Source: a virus. From it: a stretch of DNA of 64,000 nucleotides. Positions 26,114 to 33,518 of the stretch are shown piece after piece; position 1 is the first letter of the stretch; every line of letters begins with the position of its first letter. The stretch spans positions 1 to 64,000 of the IMG/VR virus record IMGVR_UViG_3300029915_000012; one strand, written 5' to 3'. The position numbers and the translations under genes were made by a program. The notes under the pieces are model-generated. The model had not been told where the DNA came from. It did not search any database and saw only the letters and a list, made by a program, of their open reading frames with translations.

Positions 26114-26413
26114 ATGAAAAATAAAGAAGAAATATTAATTTGTAGTTGTCATTCAACTGATCATCAACTTATATTTTTATATGAAGAAGATATAACAGAA
26201 TCAGGTAAAATTGATCCTATATGTTATGCTCATGTATTATTAAATAGAAGATCATTTTGGAATAGATTAAAATATGGTATTAAATATATTTTTGGTTATA
26301 GATGTAGGTATGGCGCATTTGATGAATTTATTTTTAAACCTGAAGATGCTTATAAAATTCAAAGATTAGCTAATTATTTAAAAAGTGAGTTAGAAAATGC
26401 GTCCAAAGATTAA
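26114..26413 (+). CDS. Hypothetical protein
   Basis: 99 residues. ILICSCHSTDHQLIFLYEED near the start and a middle YAHVLLNRRSFWNRLKYGIKYIFGYRCRYGAFDEF; I associate this layout with a conserved small phage protein of unknown function. Overlaps the next gene by 17 nt. Confidence 0.7.
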   Translation: MKNKEEILICSCHSTDHQLIFLYEEDITESGKIDPICYAHVLLNRRSFWNRLKYGIKYIFGYRCRYGAFDEFIFKPEDAYKIQRLANYLKSELENASKD

Positions 26414-26651
26414 TGAATATTATTATTGCAAGAAAGCAATGAAATTTTTATTTAATAATGACTATTTTGAAAAAGGAAAACATTATAAAGTTTCAGATCG
26501 TCATCATGGTGACGTAGTTATAATTTCTAATATTGGTGAAATGGTGTTCTCATTAGAGAATCATATGAGTTATTTGTATTTTTATGAATATTTTGGAACT
26601 ATTAAAGAAGAAAGAAAAGAAAAATTAAATAAGTTATTAAATGCATCCTAA
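26397..26651 (+). CDS. GDKLLCK-related small protein, paralog of next gene
   Basis: 84 residues, MRPKINEYYYCKKAM; FEKGKHYKVSD core; FYEYFGTIKEERKEKLNKLL tail. The layout (x-Y-C-K-K, K-G-K-x-Y, Y-F...E-x-R-K-x-K-L-x-K-L) is that of the tandem family. Overlaps the next gene by 11 nt. Confidence 0.75.
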   Translation: MRPKINEYYYCKKAMKFLFNNDYFEKGKHYKVSDRHHGDVVIISNIGEMVFSLENHMSYLYFYEYFGTIKEERKEKLNKLLNAS

Positions 26652-26919
26652 GATTAATGAATTATATTTTTGTAAAAAGACATTAAATACAACTCTTAAT
26701 AATTTTCCTGAATTAGAAAAAGGAAAATATTATAAATTAACTCATATATATGATAGTGTTATTACAATTATACTTAATGATAAAATTAGTGAAATATCAT
26801 TTTCATTAGATGATGAATATGATGAATATAGTGTTTATTTTTATTTTTATGAATATTTTGGAGATAATCAAGATGCAAGAAAATATAAATTAAATAAGTT
26901 ATTAAATGATAATGTATAA
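26641..26919 (+). CDS. GDKLLCK-related small protein, paralog of previous gene
   Basis: 92 residues, MHPKINELYFCKKTL, ELEKGKYYKLTHI, FYEYFGDNQDARKYKLNKLL. A tandem duplicate of 26397-26651. Confidence 0.75.
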   Translation: MHPKINELYFCKKTLNTTLNNFPELEKGKYYKLTHIYDSVITIILNDKISEISFSLDDEYDEYSVYFYFYEYFGDNQDARKYKLNKLLNDNV

Positions 26920-27445
26920 ATTTTTAGATGTTGAATGTAAGATTGATTTTGATTCTTTTTTATCTATAGATTCCGTAACAGGTAGATTATATAAAAAAGA
27001 TTTTGAGTCATTTTATTCTTTATATGAGTACATTGAATTCAATTTGAAGGATATTACTCATATATTATTTGATGACTATGAGTACTACTTAAATCATGGT
27101 AAACTTCATAATTTGTATGGTCCTGCTATGATAAAATATAATGTTACTAGTGAATTTAGTCCAACTCAATTTAATATTAATAAATTTTATATTGATGGTA
27201 AATTAGTAGTTGATGATATAATGAGTACAAAAGGTTGTCGTAAATTAGAATTCTTTAAGTCAAGAGAAATTTTTTTCTATAAAGAGTTAACAAATAAAAA
27301 ATCAGGACGAGATGAACTAACTGGAATTTTTTACAGAAGAAAAGAAGGAATTGATTATGAAAAAACTATCATAAATCTTAATGATAGAATTAGAATTGAT
27401 CAAAGAAAATTAAAATTAATATCATTAAAAAATGTCAATATTTAA
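26906..27445 (+). CDS. Hypothetical protein with MORN-like motif
   Basis: 179 residues (177 if the second ATG at 26912 is used). YYLNHGKLHNLYGPAMI resembles the phage/bacterial antitoxin-like MORN variant (x-G-x-L-H...G-P-A). C terminus IDQRKLKLISLKNVNI carries the R-K-x-K-L tail. Function unknown. Confidence 0.7.
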   Translation: MIMYKFLDVECKIDFDSFLSIDSVTGRLYKKDFESFYSLYEYIEFNLKDITHILFDDYEYYLNHGKLHNLYGPAMIKYNVTSEFSPTQFNINKFYIDGKLVVDDIMSTKGCRKLEFFKSREIFFYKELTNKKSGRDELTGIFYRRKEGIDYEKTIINLNDRIRIDQRKLKLISLKNVNI

Positions 27446-27497
27446 TTTAAATAAATTATTAGACTTTCCAGATAATCCTATTGAAGTGTATTTATGA
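27432..27497 (+). CDS. Possible micro-ORF, 21 residues
   Basis: MSIFNLNKLLDFPDNPIEVYL, overlapping the end of the previous gene by 14 nt and followed by the terminator pair. Too short to be sure; supported only by position. Confidence 0.3.
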   Translation: MSIFNLNKLLDFPDNPIEVYL

Positions 27498-27504
27498 TAT
27501 AAAC

Positions 27505-27534
27505 AAAAAAGTCAGTTTAAAAACTGACTTTTTT
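27505..27534. terminator. Intrinsic terminator 1 of tandem pair
   Basis: AAAAAAGTCAGTTT / AAACTGACTTTTTT perfect hairpin with 2-nt loop; works on both strands between convergent genes. Confidence 0.85.
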
Positions 27535-27542
27535 AATATTTT

Positions 27543-27565
27543 GTCAGTTTGTAAACTGACTTTTT
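27543..27565. terminator. Intrinsic terminator 2 of tandem pair
   Basis: GTCAGTTT-GT-AAACTGAC followed by TTTTT, a near copy of the first hairpin. Confidence 0.75.
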
Positions 27566-27568
27566 ATA

Positions 27569-27865
27569 TTATAAACTATCTTTTTTATTTTTAACAATAG
27601 GTACAAAAAACTTATGATGCTTTACAGGTCTTATAGTATCATATACAGGAATTGTATCATAAATTATCTGTTTAACAATTGGAATTACAGGTTTTTCTGC
27701 TGCTTCTTTTGCTTCAACTTCTGCTTTATGTTTATCTTCAATTTTATTATAAGAAAATATAACAAAAGATATAATAATAACAGCAGCAAAAAATACAACT
27801 GCAGAATAAAAAATTAATCCTATATAATATAAAGATTTGAATTTATTTTTATTAATTTTTTTCAT
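27569..27865 (-). CDS. Single-pass membrane protein
   Basis: 98 residues. Basic N terminus, one transmembrane segment (~13-34), then a K/E/A helix and a polar periplasmic or cytoplasmic tail IPVYDTIRPVKHHKF. Follows the 27869-28387 gene by 3 nt. Small phage inner-membrane protein of unknown role (spanin-like topology, but no lysis cassette nearby). Confidence 0.7.
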   Translation of the reverse strand: MKKINKNKFKSLYYIGLIFYSAVVFFAAVIIISFVIFSYNKIEDKHKAEVEAKEAAEKPVIPIVKQIIYDTIPVYDTIRPVKHHKFFVPIVKNKKDSL

Positions 27866-27868
27866 TTT

Positions 27869-28387
27869 TTAGTTATTTTTGATGTTATTAATTTCATTAT
27901 TTTTTCTTTCTTGTTCGATTAAATCAGTTTGAACGATATTAGCATAAATCATTTTGAATGAATTTTTAACTTTATTATCAATTTCTTTTTCTTTTTCATT
28001 TTCAATTTCTTCTTTTTTAATATCAAATATTTCAAGAAGATATAAATATTTTTTATCTGAAATAATAATTGGTGGATATGCAGTTTCTTTATGGTAAACA
28101 AGAACTTGCATATTTCTAATAATAATATATGTTCCAGTTATTTTATTGTCTATAATTCTTTTAAGTGTTTTTGAAGTCATTGATAATACTGAATCATTAT
28201 CTCTAATAAGTCGTCTACATAGACTTACTACTTCATTTTCACTATTATTTACTTTATTAATCTTATTATCACTAATTGTAAAAAACCTAATAAGTTTAAT
28301 TGCAAATTTTTGTGTGTCACGACGAAATTTTTGTTTCTTGACTTTAAAATAAGATTTCTTAATTTCAATTCTTTCTGTTAATTTCAT
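27869..28387 (-). CDS. Hypothetical basic protein
   Basis: 172 residues, very basic N terminus (KLTERIEIKKSYFKVKKQKFRRDTQKF), C-terminal E/K coiled-coil-like segment. First gene of a two-gene unit behind a clear TATCTTTG box. Confidence 0.7.
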   Translation of the reverse strand: MKLTERIEIKKSYFKVKKQKFRRDTQKFAIKLIRFFTISDNKINKVNNSENEVVSLCRRLIRDNDSVLSMTSKTLKRIIDNKITGTYIIIRNMQVLVYHKETAYPPIIISDKKYLYLLEIFDIKKEEIENEKEKEIDNKVKNSFKMIYANIVQTDLIEQERKNNEINNIKNN

Positions 28388-28421
28388 ATTAATGTTTTTT
28401 TAATGAATAATTTTTACACTA

Positions 28422-28429
28422 CAAAGATA
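28422..28429 (-). promoter_or_regulatory. Bacteroidetes-type -7 box TATCTTTG
   Basis: TATCTTTG on the minus strand, 35 nt upstream of the start at 28387. The remaining intergenic DNA to 28625 is AT-rich and holds nothing else I can name. Confidence 0.6.
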
Positions 28430-28625
28430 TATATAATAACTGATATAAAAAAGTTAATAATAATTAATCAACTATATTTAGTTTTTTATGATTACAAAAG
28501 TAGATATTTTTATTTTAATAAAAAAATTATTTAATATTTTTTATAAATTATAAACAGTTATAGCATAATATATCAAAACAAATCATAACAATAATAATAT
28601 ATAATTACAAATATAATGATTGAAT

Positions 28626-28925
28626 ATGATTGATTTTAAATATAGAGAATATTATGATGAAAAATGCATAAAATTAATTGAATCTATAGGCTATAAAAAT
28701 AAAACAAATAATTTCATGCTATTTGAACAAGATGGCTATATTAATATAAATTTTTATATAATAAATGATTGGGATAAAATAATTTCATTTAATAGGTACT
28801 ACCAAATAACAAATGAAATTAAAGTCTATACAAAAGAATTTTTTAATTTTGAAGATTTTAAAAAATTTATAATTGAATATCATATAAAAATATTTAGAAA
28901 ATTAAAATTAAAAAATTTGATATGA
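28626..28925 (+). CDS. Hypothetical protein with FRKLKLKNL tail
   Basis: 99 residues from the ATG at 28626. Mixed alpha/beta; C terminus IKIFRKLKLKNLI is of the R-K-x-K-L type. Stop overlaps the next start (ATGA). Confidence 0.65.
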   Translation: MIDFKYREYYDEKCIKLIESIGYKNKTNNFMLFEQDGYININFYIINDWDKIISFNRYYQITNEIKVYTKEFFNFEDFKKFIIEYHIKIFRKLKLKNLI

Positions 28926-29047
28926 ATGATCATTTAGAAAAAGATTATATAGATGATGATTTTAAAAATAAATATAATAGAGAAATAATAAAATCAAAAA
29001 TATTAAATAATATATTTAAACAAGAAATTAATCAAGATATAATTTAA
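28922..29047 (+). CDS. Small acidic/basic protein, 41 residues
   Basis: MNDHLEKDYIDDDFKNKY then EIIKSKILNNIFKQEINQDII. ATGA overlap with the preceding gene supports translation. No family. Confidence 0.5.
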   Translation: MNDHLEKDYIDDDFKNKYNREIIKSKILNNIFKQEINQDII

Positions 29048-29069
29048 AAAATATTTAATATATACAGAT

Positions 29070-29435
29070 ATGAAGCACTTAAAATTTTTTGAATTAGATC
29101 AATACACAGAGAAAGAAATTAAGCAGTATAAAATGTCATATTCTCAAGCAGGTAAAGCTTGGAAATCTTTATGGTATGATTGTTATTCTTGGAAATCTTT
29201 ATGGTATGAACATAATTTTTTTCATCCAGCTCAAAAATTTTTTAAAATAAAAATATCATTGAATTATGATAAAGATGAAGATCTTGGATATTTTGAAATT
29301 TTAAAATATAGTAAAGAAAATAAATCATATACTAATCTTGGAGGTAAATTTTTTAGAGGTACACCTGAAGATAGAATGAATTTTATAAAATGGTTAGATG
29401 AACTTAATTTAATAAATAAAAATAGAGATATTTAA
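29070..29435 (+). CDS. MKHLKFFE-leader protein with internal duplication
   Basis: 121 residues. Starts with the leader-like peptide MKHLKFFELDQY. Residues ~30-50 repeat WKSLWY twice because a 22-bp stretch is duplicated at 29158-29179 and 29188-29209 (30-bp offset). Function unknown. Confidence 0.7.
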   Translation: MKHLKFFELDQYTEKEIKQYKMSYSQAGKAWKSLWYDCYSWKSLWYEHNFFHPAQKFFKIKISLNYDKDEDLGYFEILKYSKENKSYTNLGGKFFRGTPEDRMNFIKWLDELNLINKNRDI

Positions 29436-29449
29436 ATCTCTCTATTTTT
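29417..29449. terminator. Intrinsic terminator
   Basis: AAAAATAGAGAT / ATCTCTCTATTTTT hairpin with one bulge, overlapping the end of the plus gene and 8 nt before the minus gene stop at 29457. Confidence 0.75.
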
Positions 29450-29456
29450 AATATTC

Positions 29457-29972
29457 TTAACTAAAACAAACAAGTCCATTATCTGATGCTACTCTAAATG
29501 CTTCTTTAAATTTAGAATAAATATCATAAAAATAATCTCCTTGACTAATTGCTACTTTATCAAATTCAACAAAATCTTCATATAGTTTTTTTGATATTTC
29601 AGGTCCTATAACGCCTTCACAATCACTGAATATTATAATTTCATAAAAAGATTTAGCTACATATTTTTCTCCTGAATTAATTTCATCTAATTTAATTTTT
29701 CTAATATTTGTATCAAAATCATTAAATACATCTTGCATACTAATATATCCTAGCATTTCTAATAAATTCTTTCTCCAAACACCATAACCTGAACATGATC
29801 CAACATGAAAAGAGTCACTTTCAGATTCATCTGTTTCATGATAACATTGACCATTTTTTAATGAACCTAATTGATATATGAAATATTTATGATTTTCAAT
29901 ATAATTATCGTCATCATCGTCATTACTTTCTGATATTTTAATTTTACTATAATATGATATATCTAAACCCAT
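29457..29972 (-). CDS. Conserved MGLDISYYS-type hypothetical protein
   Basis: 171 residues. The start MGLDISYYSKI and the later SGYGVWRKNLLEMLGY and FSDCEGVIGPEISKKLYEDF match a hypothetical family common in bacteria and phages (starts M-G-L-D-I). An acidic run of five D at ~18-22. No function known to me. Confidence 0.8.
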   Translation of the reverse strand: MGLDISYYSKIKISESNDDDDDNYIENHKYFIYQLGSLKNGQCYHETDESESDSFHVGSCSGYGVWRKNLLEMLGYISMQDVFNDFDTNIRKIKLDEINSGEKYVAKSFYEIIIFSDCEGVIGPEISKKLYEDFVEFDKVAISQGDYFYDIYSKFKEAFRVASDNGLVCFS

Positions 29973-29977
29973 TTTTA

Positions 29978-30175
29978 TTATTTTTTAATATTTTTTAATT
30001 TTTCTTTTCTAACTAATTTAATTGGTAAACAATTATTATATTTCAACATATCAGCTTCTTTTTTTCTTATTATTTCATCTTTTTCATACTTCAAAATAAG
30101 TTTTTTGTATTTATATAATACTTCACGTGATGGAGAATCGTTTCTCCAATCAATTGTATTACCATTATGAAATGA
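29978..30175 (-). pseudogene. C-terminal half of a gene split by the TnpB element
   Basis: Minus-strand frame SFHNGNTIDWRNDSPSREV..YKYKKLIL..CLPIKLVRKEKLKNIKK aligns with the second half of the intact paralog at 32242-32688 (KFSNGRIMKWNKKQPSCEV..YKYKKLIL..CLPIKLLRKQKLKNIKK). Its N-terminal half is found on the other side of the inserted element at 31982-32242. No start codon of its own. Confidence 0.88.
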
Positions 30176-30208
30176 GGTAACTAAAATATAGTAATTTGTA
30201 GTATTTTA

Positions 30209-31855
30209 TTAGATTTGTTGGGTAACAATTCTAACTTTACTTTTACAATTTCCTAAGTGATAGTCTATTAACACATCATCTTTTAATAACATGTTCCGAT
30301 ACTTCAGTTGGTTGGTCTTTCTATATAATTGAATCCAATTATCCTGTGTTGTGTTGATATTCTCACCAAGTAGATAAAACAATTTCTCTTGATTTATTAA
30401 ATTCATACACGGGTATATAGAACTACCTTTTTTAAATTTATTCATCCCTCTACTGCCAATTTCAATGCTAGATGAAATTGGGTCAAAGAAGGTATGTATC
30501 ATATTTCCGATAAAACTACTATAAGCAGCGTTTACCTCTATTTTATTTAAGCCATTTTCATTACAATATTTAGTAATCAAGTTGGTCGTTAAAGTTCGAT
30601 GCCATAGATTTTTAGTTTGTTTATTTAACTCTTTACCTACTGTATCTTTTGATTGTTTATCTTTAAAATCAAGATCTTCCATCACAAAATTATACACTCT
30701 GAAGTGCTTACACATCATGAATATTTGTTTCCAGACTTCTTTTATTTCATGTTTTCTTTTATCATTTTGTTTAACTTGTTTCTTGTCTGAAGAGCTTAAA
30801 CTTAATTTCGTACTTAACTCAGATAAAATAAAGCACTGAACATGAATTAATTTCTGCTCATCATTAATGTCATCAAATATACTTAAACCGATAAACTTTG
30901 GATTTAAATCAACCGCCATGTAACGATTTGATAGCTTACCTACTTTTTTTCTATCATTTTGTTCATTCTTATGCTTTATATAAATTTCCTTTTTACTTTC
31001 TTTGCTTAACGCAAGTAACTGTTCTTTCTTGCAGTCCAATTGATTGAATTCATAACCATTTAATAACTCTTCGTCATAAGATAAATGAATATATTCGTTT
31101 GATAATCTTATGGTCACTGGCATTAAATTCAGGTTAGACATTTCTTGAATTTTAATTAATTTATTTTTTTGTTTTTTGCCGTTAGTTTTAAAAGTGATAT
31201 CAATTTTAAAATCTCTTGATGGTTTGAAAGTGATTTTATTATTAATTAGATCGAAATCAATTTTTCTGTTACCTTTTTCACAGGCACGTCCGATTAAATA
31301 AATTCCTAATTTACGTTTTGATGTGAACTCTAATTTCTTGAGCCCTAACCTTTCTATTAATTCTTTCTTATATTCAAGAAATTTCTTGTAATCTGTTGAT
31401 TTAATATCAATCTTTGTTAGCTGTAGCTCAGTTTTATAAATATTTAAATGTAATTTCGTGATTTCACGTTGTAGTGCTTTACCACCAAATGTAATATTAT
31501 TGTTTATATTTCGTTTAATTCTTGCTAGATTATTTATTAAATTATATTTTTTACGTTTTTCCTTTTTTGTTTTGAATTCGTTATTATCAAGACATTTCTG
31601 AATATCAATTATCTTTTTTGATTTCTTTTCTTTGGTTGCTTCGTGCTGTTTAAGTTTTGTTTTCACATCAGAAATACAACAATCAAACATGGATTTGTCT
31701 AACACAGAATTATTTAATAGTGATTTTATATAATCATCATCAATTAAATCAAAATGATTATAAAGAGTATAAAACAAACCAGTGTAGTCAGAACAATATT
31801 GATCTATTATCTCTGCTTGTAAGCACTCTTTTATTTTTAATTTAATAGTTAACAT
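30209..31855 (-). CDS. TnpB/Cas12-like RuvC nuclease lacking the zinc finger
   Basis: 548 residues, longer than typical TnpB (~400). RuvC-I is AVDLNPKFIGLSI (D316), RuvC-II is VMEDLDF (E393) and RuvC-III is FFDPISSSIEIGSRG (D458), so all three acidic residues are present. Where TnpB has S-x-x-C-x-x-C-G the protein has YSSFIGN with no cysteines. The N-terminal ~300 residues are basic and helical and include ITFGGKALQRE. Relatives of TnpB are RNA-guided DNA nucleases that keep the element in place by cutting empty sites; the guide RNA normally overlaps the 3' end of the gene, here around 30176-30260. A related gene starts beyond the right end of the window (63519-64000). Confidence 0.85.
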   Translation of the reverse strand: MLTIKLKIKECLQAEIIDQYCSDYTGLFYTLYNHFDLIDDDYIKSLLNNSVLDKSMFDCCISDVKTKLKQHEATKEKKSKKIIDIQKCLDNNEFKTKKEKRKKYNLINNLARIKRNINNNITFGGKALQREITKLHLNIYKTELQLTKIDIKSTDYKKFLEYKKELIERLGLKKLEFTSKRKLGIYLIGRACEKGNRKIDFDLINNKITFKPSRDFKIDITFKTNGKKQKNKLIKIQEMSNLNLMPVTIRLSNEYIHLSYDEELLNGYEFNQLDCKKEQLLALSKESKKEIYIKHKNEQNDRKKVGKLSNRYMAVDLNPKFIGLSIFDDINDEQKLIHVQCFILSELSTKLSLSSSDKKQVKQNDKRKHEIKEVWKQIFMMCKHFRVYNFVMEDLDFKDKQSKDTVGKELNKQTKNLWHRTLTTNLITKYCNENGLNKIEVNAAYSSFIGNMIHTFFDPISSSIEIGSRGMNKFKKGSSIYPCMNLINQEKLFYLLGENINTTQDNWIQLYRKTNQLKYRNMLLKDDVLIDYHLGNCKSKVRIVTQQI

Positions 31856-31925
31856 TTATTTAAATCGTTTATTTGGTAGAATCAAAATTTAATAGTATAT
31901 TTGTACTATATAATAAAATTATTAT

Positions 31926-31969
31926 ATCAGTTTTTATCATAAAAGTTTATATATTATATTAAAACTGAT
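31926..31969. repeat. Subterminal inverted repeat of the TnpB element
   Basis: 9-bp arms ATCAGTTTT and AAAACTGAT separated by 26 nt, 12-55 nt inside the inferred left end. Confidence 0.6.
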
Positions 31970-31981
31970 AGCTATTAACTA

Positions 31982-32242
31982 TGACATTTCACCTTTGCTC
32001 ATCCATATATACCATCTATTATAATCTTTAACAGTAAAATGAATATTATCATCACAAATCAAAAATTTTAATATTGAATTATCATAAAATAATATTGTAG
32101 CATAATAATTATCTACATTAATAGATGAAATTTTAACATTTTCTAAATATACAAGTAAAATATCTAACAAAGGATAATAATCATATTTTATATGATTATG
32201 CCATAAAAACCCGTAATATATTTTTTTTAATAACTTATTCAT
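31982..32242 (-). pseudogene. N-terminal half of the gene split by the TnpB element
   Basis: Reads MNKLLKKIYYGFLWHN..LLDILLVYLENVKISSI..WYIWMSKGEM then runs into the element and stops (TAG at 31979). It aligns with residues 1-~90 of the intact neighbour 32242-32688 (DILVVYLENVKIINI..WNAWMAYGTM). The ATG overlaps the neighbour's stop (TAATG), so the two were a coupled tandem pair before insertion. Confidence 0.88.
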
Positions 32243-32688
32243 TATTTTTTAATATTTTTTAATTTTTGTTTTCTAAGTAATTTAATAGGTAAGCAATCAG
32301 AAAAATCTTCAATTTCTACATTATCTATTTTATGATTTTTAGATTTTTCATGATTTAGAATTAATTTTTTATATTTATAATAAACTTCACAAGATGGTTG
32401 TTTTTTATTCCATTTCATTATTCTTCCATTACTAAATTTCATTGTTCCATAAGCCATCCAAGCATTCCATCTAGAATTCCAAAAAGTTAATACTGAATTA
32501 TCAGAGAAAGTTATTACACAATTACCTATTATAATTTCAATATTAATAATTTTAACATTTTCTAAATATACAACTAAAATATCTAATGCATGATAGGTAT
32601 CATACAATTTCATAGGAGTATATAAAAAGTAATAAAAATTCTTAAATATTTTTAAAATATTTTTTATTATTTTATTTAACATATTCAT
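32242..32688 (-). CDS. Hypothetical protein, intact paralog of the split gene
   Basis: 148 residues. Hydrophobic/aromatic N-terminal helix (~8-25), then strands around VVYLENVKIINIEII and ITFSDNSVLTFWNSRWNAW, a helical segment, and the R-K-x-K-L-type tail LLRKQKLKNIKK. Function unknown. Confidence 0.75.
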   Translation of the reverse strand: MNMLNKIIKNILKIFKNFYYFLYTPMKLYDTYHALDILVVYLENVKIINIEIIIGNCVITFSDNSVLTFWNSRWNAWMAYGTMKFSNGRIMKWNKKQPSCEVYYKYKKLILNHEKSKNHKIDNVEIEDFSDCLPIKLLRKQKLKNIKK

Positions 32689-32694
32689 ATATAA

Positions 32695-32976
32695 TTATTT
32701 AAGAAATAACCAGACAAACAGATAAAAAACTCCAATAATAACAACCCACCTAAGAATAATTGAAAATAATGCTGAAAGAGGATCAGCAAACCAATAAAGT
32801 ATTTTAATTACGCCATAAACAATCAATGGTAGAAATAACTTTAAAGGATTATAATCACTACCTTTTCCTATCCAAGATAGAATACCAATAGCATTAATAT
32901 TAAAATACCATAAAAACACAAACAAAATTTGAACGACAATTAATGTCATGTAAAAATACCTAGTTATCTCTTTCAT
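32695..32976 (-). CDS. Small integral membrane protein
   Basis: 93 residues with three or four hydrophobic segments (~8-25, 43-60, 62-75, 76-92). No family recognised. Inner-membrane location in the host is expected. Confidence 0.7.
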   Translation of the reverse strand: MKEITRYFYMTLIVVQILFVFLWYFNINAIGILSWIGKGSDYNPLKLFLPLIVYGVIKILYWFADPLSALFSIILRWVVIIGVFYLFVWLFLK

Positions 32977-32988
32977 GATTTTATAATT

Positions 32989-33420
32989 TTAAATTGTATC
33001 ACAACATATTAAATTTTCAAATAGTACATCATCAAAAAAAGAATCATCAGTTTTTATATGACAAATACCAGAATTATTAATCAATTCTCTTGTATTATTT
33101 ATTTGTTTTTCTACTTTTTCTTTTAAATTACATATTTTATTAGCATCTTCAATAATTTCATTTAATTGCATAATAAATTCTTCAATAACCAAATTAAATT
33201 GACACAAATCAAAACATTTATCTATAGATAAATTAATCCAACAGTTTGAAATTGAAACACCATCTTCTATTTGAATATAAAGAGTAGTCTTTCTTAATGC
33301 TATTTCAAATAATCCGCATTCATAACTAAATTTAAGTTTTCTTAAAGTTAACTCATGACTAATTAAATTAATTTCAGTTATCATTTTTAATTTTAATGCT
33401 CTTTCTTCTTTATTTTTCAT
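32989..33420 (-). CDS. Hypothetical protein with coiled-coil C-terminal half
   Basis: 143 residues; strands in the first half (KLKFSYECGLFEIALRKTTLYIQIEDG), a helical segment EEFIMQLNEIIEDANKICNLKEKVEKQIN, four Cys. First gene downstream of a clear TATCTTTG promoter that probably also drives the membrane protein and the split gene pair. Confidence 0.7.
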   Translation of the reverse strand: MKNKEERALKLKMITEINLISHELTLRKLKFSYECGLFEIALRKTTLYIQIEDGVSISNCWINLSIDKCFDLCQFNLVIEEFIMQLNEIIEDANKICNLKEKVEKQINNTRELINNSGICHIKTDDSFFDDVLFENLICCDTI

Positions 33421-33452
33421 AAGTTATTGAATATTCAAGTTTTTAATTAATA

Positions 33453-33460
33453 CAAAGATA
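33453..33460 (-). promoter_or_regulatory. Bacteroidetes-type promoter, TATCTTTG
   Basis: TATCTTTG on the minus strand 33 nt upstream of the start at 33420, with TTTG about 19-22 nt further upstream. It lies between this gene and the terminator of the OmpA unit. Confidence 0.6.
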
Positions 33461-33480
33461 ATAATAATTTTTGTATAACA

Positions 33481-33510
33481 AAAATTCATCACTAAATAAT
33501 GATGAATTTT
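33481..33510 (-). terminator. Intrinsic terminator after the OmpA-like gene
   Basis: AAAATTCATCA / TGATGAATTTT hairpin followed on the minus strand by TTTTTTG, 9 nt beyond the stop at 33519. Confidence 0.8.
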
Positions 33511-33518
33511 ATGCTTTT

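Larger units (their letters stand above)
30176..31981 (-). mobile_element. TnpB-only insertion element, ~1.8 kb
   Basis: The boundaries come from the gene it interrupts: GGTGAAATG-TCA on the 5' side and TCA-TTTCATAATGG on the 3' side (minus strand), joined in frame by removing 30176-31981 and one TCA. TGA/TCA therefore flanks both ends (30173-30175 and 31982-31984). Inside the left end a 9-bp inverted repeat, ATCAGTTTT / AAAACTGAT (31926-31934 and 31961-31969), could form the subterminal hairpin seen in IS200/IS605 elements. There is no TnpA gene, so the element needs a transposase in trans or is domesticated. Confidence 0.85.

Noticed and set aside
30209-31855. The TnpB-like protein as a type V effector of the array
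   Set aside because: It lies 14 kb from the array inside a clearly defined insertion that splits another gene; a mobile-element role explains it fully.
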